A DNA stretch of 64,000 nt from Spiroplasma monobiae MQ-1 (GTDB lineage Bacteria; Bacillota_I; Bacilli_A; Mycoplasmatales; Mycoplasmataceae): assembly GCF_002865545.1 (NCBI RefSeq), contig NZ_CP025543.1:744001-808000 (forward strand), in the 5' to 3' direction. How positions within the stretch are numbered: the first letter of the stretch is position 1; the number at the start of each line of letters is the position of its first letter. Made by a program: the position numbers and the translations under genes. The notes beneath the pieces were generated by a model, which had not been told where the DNA came from, did not search any database, and worked only from the letters and a program-made list of their open reading frames with translations. Below are positions 11,912-23,694 of the stretch, piece by piece.

Positions 11912-14608
11912 TTATTTTAAATTAAATCAATCTTTTGCTTGAGAATAGTTTATTTCTAAATCAACAAGCGCTTCTCTATTTTTGTTTGATATTTTTAATA
12001 AATCATTATAAGCATTTTTCATTGTTTCAAGAACCATAGTTTTCACTTGTTCAAGCTCCTCTTTTTTAACTAACAATATAATTTCATCATGAATTTGAGC
12101 AATCATTTTTGAATTAAAATTACTTTTATTTAGATTTTCAAAAACATTAATCATTGCAACTTTTAGAATATCTGCAGCAGTACCTTGAATTGGTGCATTA
12201 ACAGCAGCTCTTTCTCCAAATTGTTTAACCATATAATTTGAATTACTTAATTCGTAAATATATCTTCTTCTATTTCCCAGTGTTTCTACATAACCATTTT
12301 CATATCCAAATTTAATAACTTGTTCTTTAAATTTTAAAATTTGAGGGAAAGCTTGATAATAAGCTTTAATGTATTCTTTTGCTTGAGGAATAGAGATTTT
12401 TAAATCTTTTGCAAGACCAAAATCACTTAAACCATATAGAATACCAAAGTTAAAAACCTTGGCAACCCTTCTCTGTTCTGAATCCACTTCTTGATCTTCA
12501 TTCAAGTTAAAAATACTTCTTGCAGCTTCTGAGTGAATATCTCTATTCATAGAAAATATTTGAATTAATTTTTCTTCATTCACTATATCTGCCAATACCC
12601 TAAGTTCTATTTGAGAGTAATCAAAACTTAAATATAGGTTTTCATCATTTGTTACAAATATTTTTCTAACATTTTTTTGTTCTTCATCTCTAACAGAAAT
12701 GTTTTGAATGTTTGGATAACTAGAACTTAGTCTTCCTGTATTTGTTAGAGTTTGATTAAAAATTGTATGGACCTTACTGTCTGGGTGAATAAATTTTTCA
12801 AATCCTTTTAAATAAGTTGAGTGCAACTTACTATACTTTCTAAAAGAAATTATTTTTGAAATAACTGGATGTTTATCCTGAAGAGATTCTAAAGTTTCTC
12901 TGTCGGTGCTCCCTTTGTTATAATCTGGCAACTGTAATTTATCAAATAGAAGTTCTTTTAATTGTTTTGGTGAACCCACATTGAAATTATCTCCAATAAA
13001 ATCTTTTAAATCATTTTTAATTTCAATTTCCAAATTCGTTAATAATTCTAAAATATTTTTTTCTTGTGTTGCTAATTCATCTTTGTCAACTTGAATTCCT
13101 TCCACTTCCATATCAATTAAAACTTTTGCAAAGGGTAGCTCAATTTTTTCATATAGGCTTGTCTGATTATTTTCCTGTAATTGTTTTAAAACATCTTGTT
13201 CATATTTTTTTATTATTAAAGATTTATTTACTAAATAATCCATTTTTATTTTTTCATCGATAAGTAAAGTTCTTTTTACCCCTTTACCAAAAATTTCTTC
13301 AAATGTCTTAATTTCATTTGAAGGATCCAACATAATGACATGCTGTTCAAAAGATGATTTTATATTTGAATTTAAAACATAACATCCAATCATCATGTCA
13401 TAGATAAATAAGTCGGATTTTGTCTCGTAACCCATTTTTTTTAAAGCTATAATTGTCTTTTTAATATCATATGTTTTAAATTTTGAATTAAGTAAAAAAT
13501 ACTGAAAATTTTGATCAACTATAGATTCATTTCAATTAAATATACTTATTTCTTCACTTGAATTAAATGAGTAATAAAAATTTCCTTTTGAATTTACAAT
13601 TGAAATTCCAATGACATCACTTGTGTGGTAATTATCATTTAATGTTTCCAAATAAATATAATTTTCTATATCATTATATTTTTGATTTCATTTATTTATA
13701 ATTTCATATTCAGTTTTTAACTCAACAACATTTTCTTCATTCTTTGAATTATATTTTTTTAATAATGAATTCATTTCATATCTAATAAAAAAATCTCTAA
13801 GTCCAGCAAAATCAATTATTGTTTTTTCAAAACTAATTTTATCCAACTGCATATCTCTAAAAATTGTTGCAATTTCTTTTGAAAGAAATGCATCTTCTTT
13901 TCCTGCAACCAATTTCGCCTGCTTAGCACCTTTTATTAAATCTATGTTTTCATATAAATTTTCTAAATTATGAAATTCTTGTAGAAGTTCTTTTGCCGAT
14001 TTTTCACCAATACCAGCAACACCTTTTATGTTATCTGAAGAGTCTCCCCTCAAACCTTTGTAATCAATTACTTGTTCCGGTGTTACTCCTCACTTTTCAA
14101 ATAATCTTTCCTTATTATAAACCATAAGATCACTTGTTCCAATTTGCGGAGATAAAACAAAAGTCTTATCAGATATTAGTTGATACATATCTTGATCGCT
14201 TGTTAGTATATGAGTTTCTGCTTCTTGGTCTTCTTCTAATATTTTTGAAATAGTCCCTATTATATCGTCAGCTTCATAATTATCGACTTCAAATCATTCA
14301 ATATTGACATTAGTTAGGAATTCTCTTACGATTGGAAATTGCATAACCAACTCTGAAGGAGTTTTTGCTCTACCAGCTTTATAATCTTTCAACTTATCAT
14401 GTCTAAAAGTTTTTTTACCTTTATCAAAAGCAACTTTAACGCAAAAATAATCATTTTTTTCAATGATATTCATAAGCATATTAATAAATGAGTATACCGC
14501 ATTTGTCGGTATACCACTCTTTGTAGTTAGTGTGGCTCTACCATAAGAACTGTAGAAAGCCCTAAAAATTAAGGCATTACCATCAACAAGTAAGAATTTA
14601 TTTTTCAT
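11912..14608 (-). CDS. polA: DNA polymerase I
   Basis: An 898-residue protein with an N-terminal 5' nuclease (LLVDGNALIFRAFYSS; helix-hairpin-helix GDSSDNIKGVAGIG) and a C-terminal family-A polymerase. Motif A is DYSQIELRVLA, motif B is RRVAKVFNFGILYG and motif C is QIHDEI. It fills gaps and removes RNA primers. The 3'-5' exonuclease region between them was not checked for its acidic residues and may be inactive. ATG 14606-14608 is preferred because GGTGA lies 4-8 bases upstream; the ATG four codons earlier has no ribosome site. The end runs through TGA (Trp) to TAA at 11912. Full length is notable because many mycoplasmas keep only the 5' nuclease part. Confidence 0.94.
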
Positions 14609-14637
14609 TTTTTTCACCATTAATTCTATAATAACAA

Positions 14638-14660
14638 AAAAAGTGCTTGTAGCACTTTTT
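14638..14660 (-). terminator. Terminator of the dnaE transcript
   Basis: AAAAAGTGCT pairs with AGCACTTTTT around a TGT loop. It has U tracts in both directions and lies between dnaE and polA. Confidence 0.85.
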
Positions 14661-14661
14661 A

Positions 14662-17658
14662 TTATATCTCTTTGACAAAATCCATTAACACAGCATTTAT
14701 TTTGTTATTAAATTTCTGTGTTTTGATTTTAATTATAAGGTTTTTACCTAAATTTAATTTAGATCTTAAATTTTCATATATAGATGAAAAAACAGTAACA
14801 ACAATTGTGTCAGTTTCATCTGCAATATCTATGAATCCCATTTCATTACCGTTTTTATCTTTTTTAGTAATTATGTTCTCAATATTTATTAAAACATCAC
14901 AAACAACACCTTCATCTCTTAAACTGCTTATTGTTCTTAATTTATGATTGTTTATAATTTTTTGTCTAATTATAGATAATGGGTGTGCTGAAACAAAGAA
15001 TCCCAAATATTCTTTTTCAAAACCAACTATTTCTTCGGGTTTATCTTTTCTTTTTTCCAGATCTAAAGAAATATTAGGGTCATTTAATAAAGTTGCTGTA
15101 GCACTTAAATTAAAAATTTGTTCTCTTTGAGAAATCAAATCCCTTCTAGCAAATCCAAAACAATCAAATGCACCAGAATAAACCAAGGCTAAATATCTTT
15201 GTTCTGATAACCCTTTTTCTTTCATGTTACCTATAAACAATAATATGTTTTCAAAGGCTTTTTTATTTGTTTTAAAAAGTTCCTTTACGTTTTTTAAAAA
15301 TTCAGGACCAATAAATTTAATTATATTCATTGGAATATTTATCATATTATTGTGAAAAATATATACACTGTTTGGATTTTTAATTGTTGGTGGGTTAACA
15401 TTAAAGCCAGCATTTTTAACTTCATTTAGGTATTGTGAAGTTTTAGTTTCATTTCTTATAGAACCATTTAATAATGAGCAATAGAAAGAAGATTTATAAT
15501 TTGCTTTTAAATAAGCCATTCAATAACTTATCACAGAATAAGCAATAGCATGTGATTTGTTAAATCCATAGAGTGCAAATCTTTCTATATAGACTCAAAT
15601 TTCATTTGCCTTATTTTGCACATATCCATTTTTAATTGCAGCTTCAATAAATTCCTCTTTAAATTGTTTCATTAAATTTTTATCTTTTTTACCAATAGCT
15701 CTTCTAACTACATCAGCCTTACTCAAACTCATACAAGCTACTCTTTGTAACATATTCATAATTTGTTCTTGATAAACAATTATTCCAAATGTACTTTCTA
15801 AAATGTCTTCTACATTTTTATCTAATGCATATTTTATTTCGCTATTATTTTTTCTTTCAATGAACAATGGTATGTTATCTTGTGGTCCTGGTCTATACAA
15901 AGCAGATGTTGTTGCAATATCTTCTATTGAGTTGACCTTCATCTTTATTAAAACATCAGTCATACCTGGTGATTCTAATTGAAATATACCACTAGTGTCT
16001 CCACTTCTTAACAAATCAAAAGTTTTCTTATCATTTAAAGGTATATCATCTAAATTTATTTCAATACCCTCTATATTTTTTATATTTTTTATTACTTCTT
16101 GTATTATAGATAGATTTCTTAAACCTAAAATATCTGTTTTAATTAATCCAATCTCTTCCAAGTGGTTCATTGAAAATTGTGTTTGTGAAATTCCATTTAT
16201 TCCGATTTTTGTTGGAACAACTTTGTAAAGTTCAACATCAGAAAAAATGACTCCGGCAGCGTGTGTTCCAGTTTGTCTTGGAAGTCCAATTATTTTTTCA
16301 CTAATCTCAAACATTTGAGGATACTTATCCTTATATTTTCTAAGTATTTCACTATCGGTTAAAGCCAATTGTAAATCTTTAACATTTTTATCATTGATTT
16401 GTTTTGTCATATGATTAATATCATTAATAGGTACATCAAAAATTCTTCCACAATCTCTTAAAGCATTCTTAATTCCGATTGTTTGGAAAGTTGTGATTGT
16501 AGCGAAGTGATCTTTACCATATTTATTAAATAGGTATTCCAATATTTCTTCTCTTCTATCATCTTGAAAGTCCAAGTCAATATCAGGAAGGGTTACTCTA
16601 TCAATATTTAGAAATCTTTCAAAAAGTAATTCTCATTTAATAGGATCTAATTTAGTAATTTTTAAAAGAAATGCAACTAAACTGCCTGCCGCAGAACCTC
16701 TTCCGGGTCCATATAAAATTTTTAATTTTATAGCTTCGCTAATTAAGTCATGAACAATTAAAAAGTAATCTTCAAATCCCATTTTATTTATTACATCAAG
16801 TTCATATATTAATCTTTCACTATAAATGTTTTTATTCAAATCTTTTTTAGCTTCCAAATAATTATCTAAAGCTTCTTCACAAACAATTCTTAGATATTCT
16901 TTTGAAGGCATTTTTTTGCTGTTTGGGTATTTTAAAAAATGCTTTTCATAAATAAATATATTTTCGAAATCAATCATATTAGTAATTTTTGAAATATTAT
17001 CAATATGTTTTTCAACTTTCATATATTGTGAAACAGATTCTTTTGAATAATAAAAATTTTTATCTACATTTGAAAGTTCAGAAATTAATTTACCCTCATT
17101 TATAGCTATTAAAGTTTTATATACTGGGTATTCATTTTCATTTAAAAAATTAATCTGATTTGAAAAGACAATATTATCCTTCTTTGAAAAATAAGAGTGA
17201 TTTTGTTTAGTTATACCAATATAAAAATTATCCTCTTTAATTTTTTTGCCAAATATTTCTAAATAGTTATCAACATTTTCTATAGAAAAAGAACAAACAA
17301 CTATTATGTCGTTTGATATTTTTTCTCAAAAAACTTTTTCAATTTTTTCTAAGTCTGTTTTTTCATTTTGATTTATATAAGAACTAATAAAACTTATATT
17401 TTGAAATCCATTATTATTTTTTGCATAAATTAAAACATTACCAAAAGATAAATCAATACTTAAACCAATAATTGGTTTAATTTGATTTGCTTTGGCTTTT
17501 TCATAGAATTCAGCTGCTCCATACATTGTATTTTTATCTGCATAAAATCCAAATTCAAGTTTATTTAATTTTAAAAAGCTAAAGTAATCATCAATTTTAA
17601 TTGTTGAATTGAGAAAATTATAACAACTTTGAACATTAAGCAAATTTAAATATTCCAT
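14662..17658 (-). CDS. dnaE: DNA polymerase III alpha subunit, DnaE type
   Basis: A 998-residue family-C polymerase from ATG 17656-17658 behind GAGG; a GTG four codons upstream lies before that site. The palm motifs include [14 protein letters not shown] and the catalytic [13 protein letters not shown]. The finger/thumb region includes [12 protein letters not shown] and VYQEQIMNM, and an OB-fold lies near the C-terminus. In Gram-positive bacteria DnaE works next to PolC, extending primers. The N-terminal PHP domain has lost its metal ligands: where active forms read HxHS it reads [11 protein letters not shown], and the later TDHGN is YADKN. Transcribed alone between two terminators. Confidence 0.93.
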
Positions 17659-17693
17659 ACAAGACCTCACTTCTTTTATTTTACATTATTAGT

Positions 17694-17723
17694 AAAAAAA
17701 CACCATTTTATTAAATAGTGTTT
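17694..17723 (-). terminator. Terminator after the J-domain gene
   Basis: AAACACTATTT pairs with AAATGGTGTTT (one G-U pair) and is followed on the minus strand by a run of T. Confidence 0.8.
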
Positions 17724-18131
17724 TTATTTTCTTCTATTAAAATAATCGACAATTGTGTCATAAGCATTATTAATTTTTGTCATTTCTGCTTGGGCTTCCA
17801 AGTTATTTGGATTTTTATCCGGATGATATTTTTTAGCCAATTCAATATATCTCTTTTTAACTTCTTTTAATGATGATTCTCTTGGCATACCTAAAGCTTC
17901 AAAAGCTTGATCAACTTGAGATTTGTCTTGATAAAAGTCTGAATATGAATTAGAACTATCGTAATCAGCTCCTCCAACAAAGTCTTCATCAGAGTAACGA
18001 CTTTGAGTGTTATCTCTATTTCTATTTCTTCCACCTCTAAGTCTTCTGATTCCACCAAAAATTAAATCAAATATTAGGACGTAAAAGAAAATTTCTAATA
18101 ACCTTAATATAAATTTAAATAGACTATCCAT
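17724..18131 (-). CDS. Membrane-anchored J-domain protein
   Basis: A 135-residue protein from ATG 18129-18131. An N-terminal hydrophobic segment (residues 4-26) is followed by an Arg/Gly-rich stretch (RRLRGGRNRNR), an acidic/Ser linker, and a C-terminal J domain with the key KKYHPDKNP motif. J domains stimulate the ATPase of DnaK, so this is probably a co-chaperone that brings DnaK to the membrane; it is not the full DnaJ. A GTG three codons earlier is a less likely start. It follows a small membrane protein and thiI on the same strand. Confidence 0.85.
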   Translation of the reverse strand: MDSLFKFILRLLEIFFYVLIFDLIFGGIRRLRGGRNRNRDNTQSRYSDEDFVGGADYDSSNSYSDFYQDKSQVDQAFEALGMPRESSLKEVKKRYIELAKKYHPDKNPNNLEAQAEMTKINNAYDTIVDYFNRRK

Positions 18132-18146
18132 TATATTCACTCTTTC

Positions 18147-18443
18147 TTATGATGTATATACAATTCAAACTATTAAGGAAATTATTAGTAACAAAATTAT
18201 TATATATGCAGTAATTTTATAAATTAGATGATTCGCCTTTTTATTTTTATTTTTGTTGTTTGAATCTGACTTTTTATCTTTTAAAACTGAATTTGGAATT
18301 TCTGAAATAGTTAGAGAATCATCTTTATAGTTTTCTATTGCAAACTCCTGGTCATATGCAAGCGTCTCGCTGTTAACTACATTCCCATTAAAAACTCCAA
18401 ACTTATTTGTTTCAGTTTTCTTCTTTTTCTTATTGTTTTTCAA
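18147..18443 (-). CDS. Small tail-anchored hypothetical protein, TTG start
   Basis: A 98-residue protein with a Lys-rich N-terminus, a soluble middle and one hydrophobic segment near the C-terminus (TAYIIILLLIISLIVWIVY, residues about 77-95). It therefore looks like a C-tail-anchored membrane protein. No family was recognised. The only plausible start is TTG 18441-18443, 5 bases after GGTGAG. It lies inside the last codons of thiI and overlaps it by 14 bases in another frame, so translation is probably coupled to thiI. Confidence 0.55.
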
Positions 18444-19617
18444 TTAACTCACCATCTTTTCATATATAAGTTTTTATATAATTTTTAATTGTATAGTCTA
18501 TCATTTCATCTAACAATAAATTTTCTTCTTGTTTTGTAGCTACAAATGATTTTGGTTTTGTAACTGGATTTTTAGGAACATACATTGAACATACGTCATC
18601 AAAAGGTAATATTGAGGTTTCATAAGTATCAATTTTTTTAGAAATTTCAATAATTTCTTCCTTATCGTGTGTTAACACAGGTCTTAATATTGGTAATTGT
18701 GAAACTTCATTTATAACATTAATTGATTCAATAGTTTGACTAGCCACTTGTCCCAATGATTCACCAGTTATTAGGGCTTGTACTCCAATAATTTTGGCTC
18801 ATTCATTTGCAATTCTTATAAATATTCTTCTCATGATTGTTATTCTGTATGATTCTTCTTTTATATGCATAAGTTCTTTCAAAATCATAGAAAAATCACA
18901 AACATATAAGGAAAAACTTGAATGATTAAATTTTTCAATTTTACCTGCCAATTTAAAAACCTTATCCAAAGCTTCGGGTGTTGTGTGGGGCAGTGTCATA
19001 AAATGTAAAAAATCTACAACCATTCCTCTTTTTAAAGTTAGATAACTTGCAACAGGAGAGTCAATGCCGCCACTTAGCAACGATAATCCTCTACCACTAA
19101 CTCCGACAGGTAGACCTTTTGAAGCATTTATTCTTGATGTAAAAATAAATGCTCCATTGTGTTTTATTATTATTGTTAATTTTAAATCGGGTTTATGAAC
19201 ATTAACTTTTATATTATTGTTGTTTTTCAAAATATTAACAGCAACTTTAGTTTTTAATTCTTGAGAACCCATTGAAAAACCCTTGTCTTTTCTTTCAACT
19301 TCAACCTTAAAAGTTCCAGAGTGATTCATAGCAATTTCTAAAGTTTTAGCAAGAATAACATCTTCATTTTTTTCAACAATTTCAACAATAGACAATGAGT
19401 AAATACCAAATATATTTTGCAAAATATTTGATATATTATCTAATTTACTTTCATCTTTTATTTCCAAAACTAAACTGTTGTGATCTTTTTTGTACTCAAT
19501 AAATTCCTTGTATTCTTTTAGTTTGAATTTTATATTTTGAATCAGTTTACTAATAAAGGCATTTCTATTATTTCCTTTTAAAGTTAATTCTCCATATCTT
19601 ATTAATATATTTTTCAT
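18430..19617 (-). CDS. thiI: tRNA 4-thiouridine synthetase ThiI
   Basis: A 395-residue protein with an N-terminal ferredoxin-like/THUMP region (residues 1-170) and a PP-loop ATPase domain marked by LSGGIDSPVASY. It adenylates U8 of tRNA so that sulfur from a cysteine desulfurase can be added. There is no C-terminal rhodanese domain, as is usual in Gram-positive bacteria. The gene runs through two TGA codons to TAA at 18430. Its end overlaps the next small gene, and its ATG follows the ezrA-like stop by 9 bases. Confidence 0.93.
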
Positions 19618-19626
19618 TATGTACCT

Positions 19627-21381
19627 CTATCTTATTTTGTTTTCCTTTATCGATAATAAAGTTTGTAAAGAATATCCAATTAATTGATCAAGTTGTCTTT
19701 CTTTAAATAATTTTTCACAATTAAATATTGCTTCATTAATTCCACCAACTTTACCAACATATCTTTCAAGATAAATTATAATTTCTTGTGATATATAATC
19801 TAAAAAAATTGCATCATTTAAATCTCTAGCTAAAGCAAGAGCGTTCTGACTACATTTATCTATTTCTTGTGAAATACGTTCTCTTTCAGTTTCGGTTGTT
19901 ATCTTTTTCAATCTTTCTCTTGAATACTTTTCTAAATCTAGGTGAAGTTCTTGAATTGTTGGTATAAATTTTTCAAGTTCTTTTATTGATTTGTATTGAT
20001 TAATTTTTACATCCAGTTGACTTAAAATTGATTGAATAAATAAAACCTGGTTTGCAAGAGAATCAATATTTGTACTTTTACTCTCAACAGTTTTTGCAGA
20101 TTTTTCTAAATTAGATAAATCTTTTAAAGCTTGATCCATTACACCAAGCATTTCTTCTTTGATTTGAATCAAGTTAATTTCATTACCGTTATTTGTTCCC
20201 AAAATAATTTGTGAAAATAATAAATCCGCTTTTGCTTTAGTTTTCATATATGAAGATTTTGCAATTTCAAAATCATTTCTTTCTTTTGAAAATTGTTTTG
20301 ACATATCCTCCACTCTGGTGAAATCTCTTTCAATTAACCTTGTTGATTGCTCTATAAGATCAAATTTCTTTTTAATATCTGGAGTTCTTACTTCAAAGAA
20401 TGACTTTAAATTGTCCTCATTTTCCACCAAACTCTTAAATGCATTTATTTGATTAAATACAGTTTTTAAAGTTCTATTTGCTTTTTTAAATTGTAGTTTT
20501 TCTAACTCATTGTTAATTTTTATTCTAGATGTATCGATTTGTTTTTCAAGTTCCCCAAACTTCAATGCATTTATCGGCAAGTTTCTTCTTACAGGACCAA
20601 AGGTAACGTGTTTGTTTTTTAATTCAATCATAAGTTGTGGAATTATAGTTGTTATGGTTGAAATAATGTAAGGAATTGAATCCAAAAGTTCTATCAAAAA
20701 AATCAAGGCTTGATCTATTTTTAATAGATAGTCTCAACTTTCTTTATATCTTCCCTCATCCAACTTCAAATAAAAGTCTTCAAAAAGACCCTCTATTTGA
20801 TCAATGGTTGATTTTAATTTTACTTCATCTATCGATACTTCTTTAAAAGTAGTCATTATAATTTCATCTTTAAGTATTCTGAAAAGTTCTTTTTGGAATG
20901 TCAATGAATCTCTTTGGATAAATTCAATTTCTAAATTGTTCATTATTTCAACGAAAATATCATGAACATTTTTATTGATTGTCATCGCCCTTTCGTATAG
21001 TGTTTCAAATTTTTTCAAATTTTTTAAGTTTGGTCTAGTATTCTTTTTATCTTCAATTAATCCAACAAAATCAACAAAAACTTTTTGCAATTCAACTTCA
21101 AAAAGAATTTCATATTTAGTTCTTCAAATCATAAGTTCCTTTTCAAAACTTTTTGTTTCTTCAAAAATCATAGAAACTCGCATCAAACGGTATTTTAAAG
21201 GTGATTTTTTTAAATCATCCATTAAATCTATTGTTTTTGCTGCAGTTTGAAGTATTCTTTTATAAATATTCATTAAAACCAAAACCAAAACAGCTATTAC
21301 AAGACATGCCAAAAAAGTACATAACGCCCCTATGTACACTGGATTTTTAAAAATTTGGTCAATATCCCATAATGGTTTCAT
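19627..21381 (-). CDS. ezrA: EzrA-like septation ring regulator
   Basis: A 584-residue protein with one N-terminal transmembrane helix (residues 14-38, GALCTFLACLVIAVLVLVLM). Almost all of the rest is helical coiled coil. The spacing of EGLFEDFYLKLDEGRYKESWDYL and IIPQLMIELK resembles EzrA, where repeated spectrin-like bundles have short signature loops. EzrA is bound to the membrane and limits FtsZ ring formation in Firmicutes. A wall-less cell still divides with FtsZ in many Mollicutes, so this is plausible but inferred. Two TGA codons (Trp) were read through. It is the first gene of the ezrA-thiI-small protein-J-domain group. Confidence 0.75.
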
Positions 21382-21474
21382 AATTTTACTTCCTTAAAAT
21401 CAAAATCATTATATCATATAGAGAATTATTGGGTATTTTTTTAAATTATCTTATTATTTATAGCTAATTTAATA

Positions 21475-21480
21475 TATAAT
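21475..21480 (+). promoter_or_regulatory. Likely -10 box of rpsD
   Basis: A TATAAT hexamer lies 163 bases before the rpsD ATG. It places the transcription start near 21487, just before the structured leader. No convincing -35 box was seen. Confidence 0.6.
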
Positions 21481-21489
21481 TATTTTTGG

Positions 21490-21580
21490 TTAATCTGCAA
21501 TTAAACACTGCAAAACAATTAGTCTATAAGTTATTTAAAAGTAACCCCTGCAGATGGTGGGCGAATGTATAGACTTCCTT
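21490..21580 (+). promoter_or_regulatory. Pseudoknot-forming leader of rpsD (candidate S4 autoregulation site)
   Basis: The long rpsD leader contains two crossing helices. Helix A is ATCTGCA (21493-21499) with TGCAGAT (21549-21555), 7 perfect pairs. Helix B is AGTCTATA (21521-21528) with TATAGACT (21568-21575), 8 perfect pairs. Because B opens inside A and closes outside it, the two make a pseudoknot. A small hairpin GTTATT/AGTAAC (21530-21545) fits between them. Ribosomal protein S4 is known to repress its own synthesis by binding pseudoknot-like leaders in E. coli (alpha operon) and leaders of rpsD in Bacillus. That this leader binds S4 is an inference. Confidence 0.6.
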
Positions 21581-21642
21581 TGTTGGAGTTTAACTTTAGT
21601 TATGATTTTCCAAATAATATAATAGAAAAACAGGAGAAAAGT

Positions 21643-22260
21643 ATGTCAAGATATACAGGATCTACATTTAAAAAAGCTAGAAGATATGGATTTTCTATCT
21701 TAGAAACAGGTAAAGAGTTCTCAAAAGGTAAAAAAAGAACAACTGCACCTGGACAACACGGAGCAAGAAGAACTAAACTTTCAGGTTATGGTCAACAAAT
21801 GCAAGAAAAACAAAAAGTTAAATTTATGTATGGTTTAACTGAGAGACAATTTAGAAACACTTATGCAAGAGCTAAAAAAATTAAAGGAATTACAGGAACA
21901 ATCTTTTTACAACAATTAGAGTCAAGATTAGACAATGTAATTTACAGAATGGGATTATCATTAACAAGACAAGGTGCAAGACAATTAGTTTCACACGGTC
22001 ACATTTTAGTTAATGGTAAGAAATTAGATATTCCATCATACTCAGTAAGAATTGGAGATATAATTTCAGTTAAAGATAAAATGCAAAAAAACGATAAAAT
22101 CGTTGAAGCATTGGCATCAAACGCAGCAACAGTTGAGTTTGTAAAATTTGACAAAACAAAAATGTCTGGAGAATTATTAAGATTGCCAGAAAGAAAAGAA
22201 TTAAACCAAGAAATCAATGAAGCATTAATTGTTGAATGATACAACCGTTTAATTAAATAA
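21643..22260 (+). CDS. rpsD: 30S ribosomal protein S4
   Basis: A 205-residue primary 16S rRNA-binding protein. It starts [16 protein letters not shown] and continues with [15 protein letters not shown]. The S4 RNA-binding fold lies at about residues 95-155 ([28 protein letters not shown]). The start is ATG 21643 behind AGGAGA; the frame is open further upstream but lies in the leader. The end reads through TGA (Trp) to YNRLIK. The gene stands alone on the plus strand, outside the alpha operon, as in Firmicutes. The leader suggests feedback control by S4 itself. Confidence 0.97.
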
Positions 22261-22277
22261 ATAAAAAATATTTATAT

Positions 22278-22322
22278 AGCGATCAAAAAAGTAAGAAACT
22301 TTTTATATGATTCGCTTTTTTT
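22278..22322 (+). terminator. Terminator of rpsD
   Basis: AGCGA pairs with TTCGCT, with an inner AAAAAGT/ACTTTTT stem, and is followed by T residues. Confidence 0.75.
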
Positions 22323-22386
22323 ATTTCAAAAGTAAAAAATGCTTTTATAAAGCAAATTTTTAAGATAAAAATAAAAAAGGATTACT

Positions 22387-22893
22387 TTAATCCCTTATTA
22401 CCTTTTTTTCAACTAAATCTATTATTTTAGATGGTTTTGAATTTAAAGGGCCATCCCAGAAAAATTCACTAACTTGAATATTGAATAGTTCTAACTCTTC
22501 TTTTTTTCCTAAAAAGGGATTTCCAGAATAGTTAACACTAGTTGAAAATATCAAACCAACTTTATTTATTATATTTTTTAAATCTTTTCTTATAACTTTT
22601 CTAAAAGCCAATTTACCATTATTTGTATCCACTACTTGAGTTAACAACTTTTCCGACTTCAAATTTTTTTTAAATTCTTTTGAAGGTTTAAAAATACTCT
22701 TTAACTGAGATAACTTAGAAAAAAGTATAATTAATTTTTTATCTTCATCAGATTTTTTAATATTGTTTATTTTGATCTCATTTTCTTTATTACAAATAGC
22801 ACTTAAACCATATATCGTATCTGTTGGAAGTATGATTACTTTGTTTAGTTTTAGTAGTTTTATTGCATTTGTAGTATCCTTTTTGTTTAACAT
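22387..22893 (-). CDS. tsaC: Threonylcarbamoyl-AMP synthase, short TsaC/Sua5 type
   Basis: A 168-residue protein with the YrdC-fold signature PTDTIYGLSA near residue 23 and STSVNYSGNP in the second half. It makes threonylcarbamoyl-AMP from threonine, bicarbonate and ATP, the first step of t6A formation at position 37 of ANN-reading tRNAs. It is shorter than the usual 190-350 residues and lacks the Sua5 C-terminal domain. Its ATG directly follows the TAA of the short-chain dehydrogenase gene (TAAATG), so the two are probably coupled. Confidence 0.85.
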   Translation of the reverse strand: MLNKKDTTNAIKLLKLNKVIILPTDTIYGLSAICNKENEIKINNIKKSDEDKKLIILFSKLSQLKSIFKPSKEFKKNLKSEKLLTQVVDTNNGKLAFRKVIRKDLKNIINKVGLIFSTSVNYSGNPFLGKKEELELFNIQVSEFFWDGPLNSKPSKIIDLVEKKVIRD

Positions 22894-23694
22894 TTATTTA
22901 GTTTTCCTTTGATATTTATAAACAGAGTTTAATATTGTTTCTTCAGGCATTATATCAGTTAACATTTTAGCAAATTTATTAAAAGCACCTACAACCAAAT
23001 AATTTTTCCTTTTGACTTTAATTGCCTTTTTAAGACTTTTTTTTGCATAAATCAAAGGACTCATTGAACTTGATTTTTCCCTAAGTGTCGCTCTTTCTTT
23101 GGTACTACTTCTATTTCAAAAATCTGTCTTTAGCGCACCAGGACAAACGGTTATTACCCTTGCTTTTGATTTGGTTTTCTTTAGTTCAGTATTAACGGCT
23201 ATACCAAGACTTAAAACATAAGCTTTTGACGCATAGTAACTTGAAAAAACAGGACCAGGAGTAAAAGAACCCATAGATGCTATATTAATTACTCTACCCT
23301 TATTTTCTTCTTTAAATTTTGTTGCAAATAATTTTGTTATTATGTGTAGAGATTTAATGTTCAAATCAATCATGTTCATTTCTTTTTCTAAGTCAGTTTC
23401 ATCAAAATAACCTCAAACTCCATAACCAGCATTGTTGATTATAATTTCTACATTAATTTTTTTTGAATCTTCAAATAATTTATATGAGTTTTTTAAATCA
23501 CTTAAATCTAAATCTCATCTTTCAACTTTAAGGTTCTTATACTTTTCTTGTAGTTCTTTTAGACTTTCGGTATTTCTCGCAACACCAATAACGTTATAAC
23601 CTAATTTTAATAATTCCTCACAATAAGCAAAGCCAAGCCCCTTACTTGCTCCGGTCACTATTGCAAAAGTATTCTTATTTAGATTTTTTTTCAT
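22894..23694 (-). CDS. Short-chain dehydrogenase/reductase
   Basis: A 266-residue Rossmann-fold oxidoreductase. The cofactor motif is TGASKGLG, followed by INNAGYG, the catalytic Ser region NIASMGS and YYASK (Tyr and Lys of the active site). The residues for NAD(P)H-dependent reduction or oxidation are all present, but the substrate cannot be read from the sequence. ATG 23692-23694 gives the usual N-terminus and overlaps the end of pgsA by 20 bases. An in-frame ATG at 23737 would add 15 residues. Several TGA codons are read as Trp. Confidence 0.88.

Noticed and set aside
14609-14620. Earlier ATG for polA
   Set aside because: The next ATG has a GGTGA site at the right distance and gives the family's usual N-terminus.
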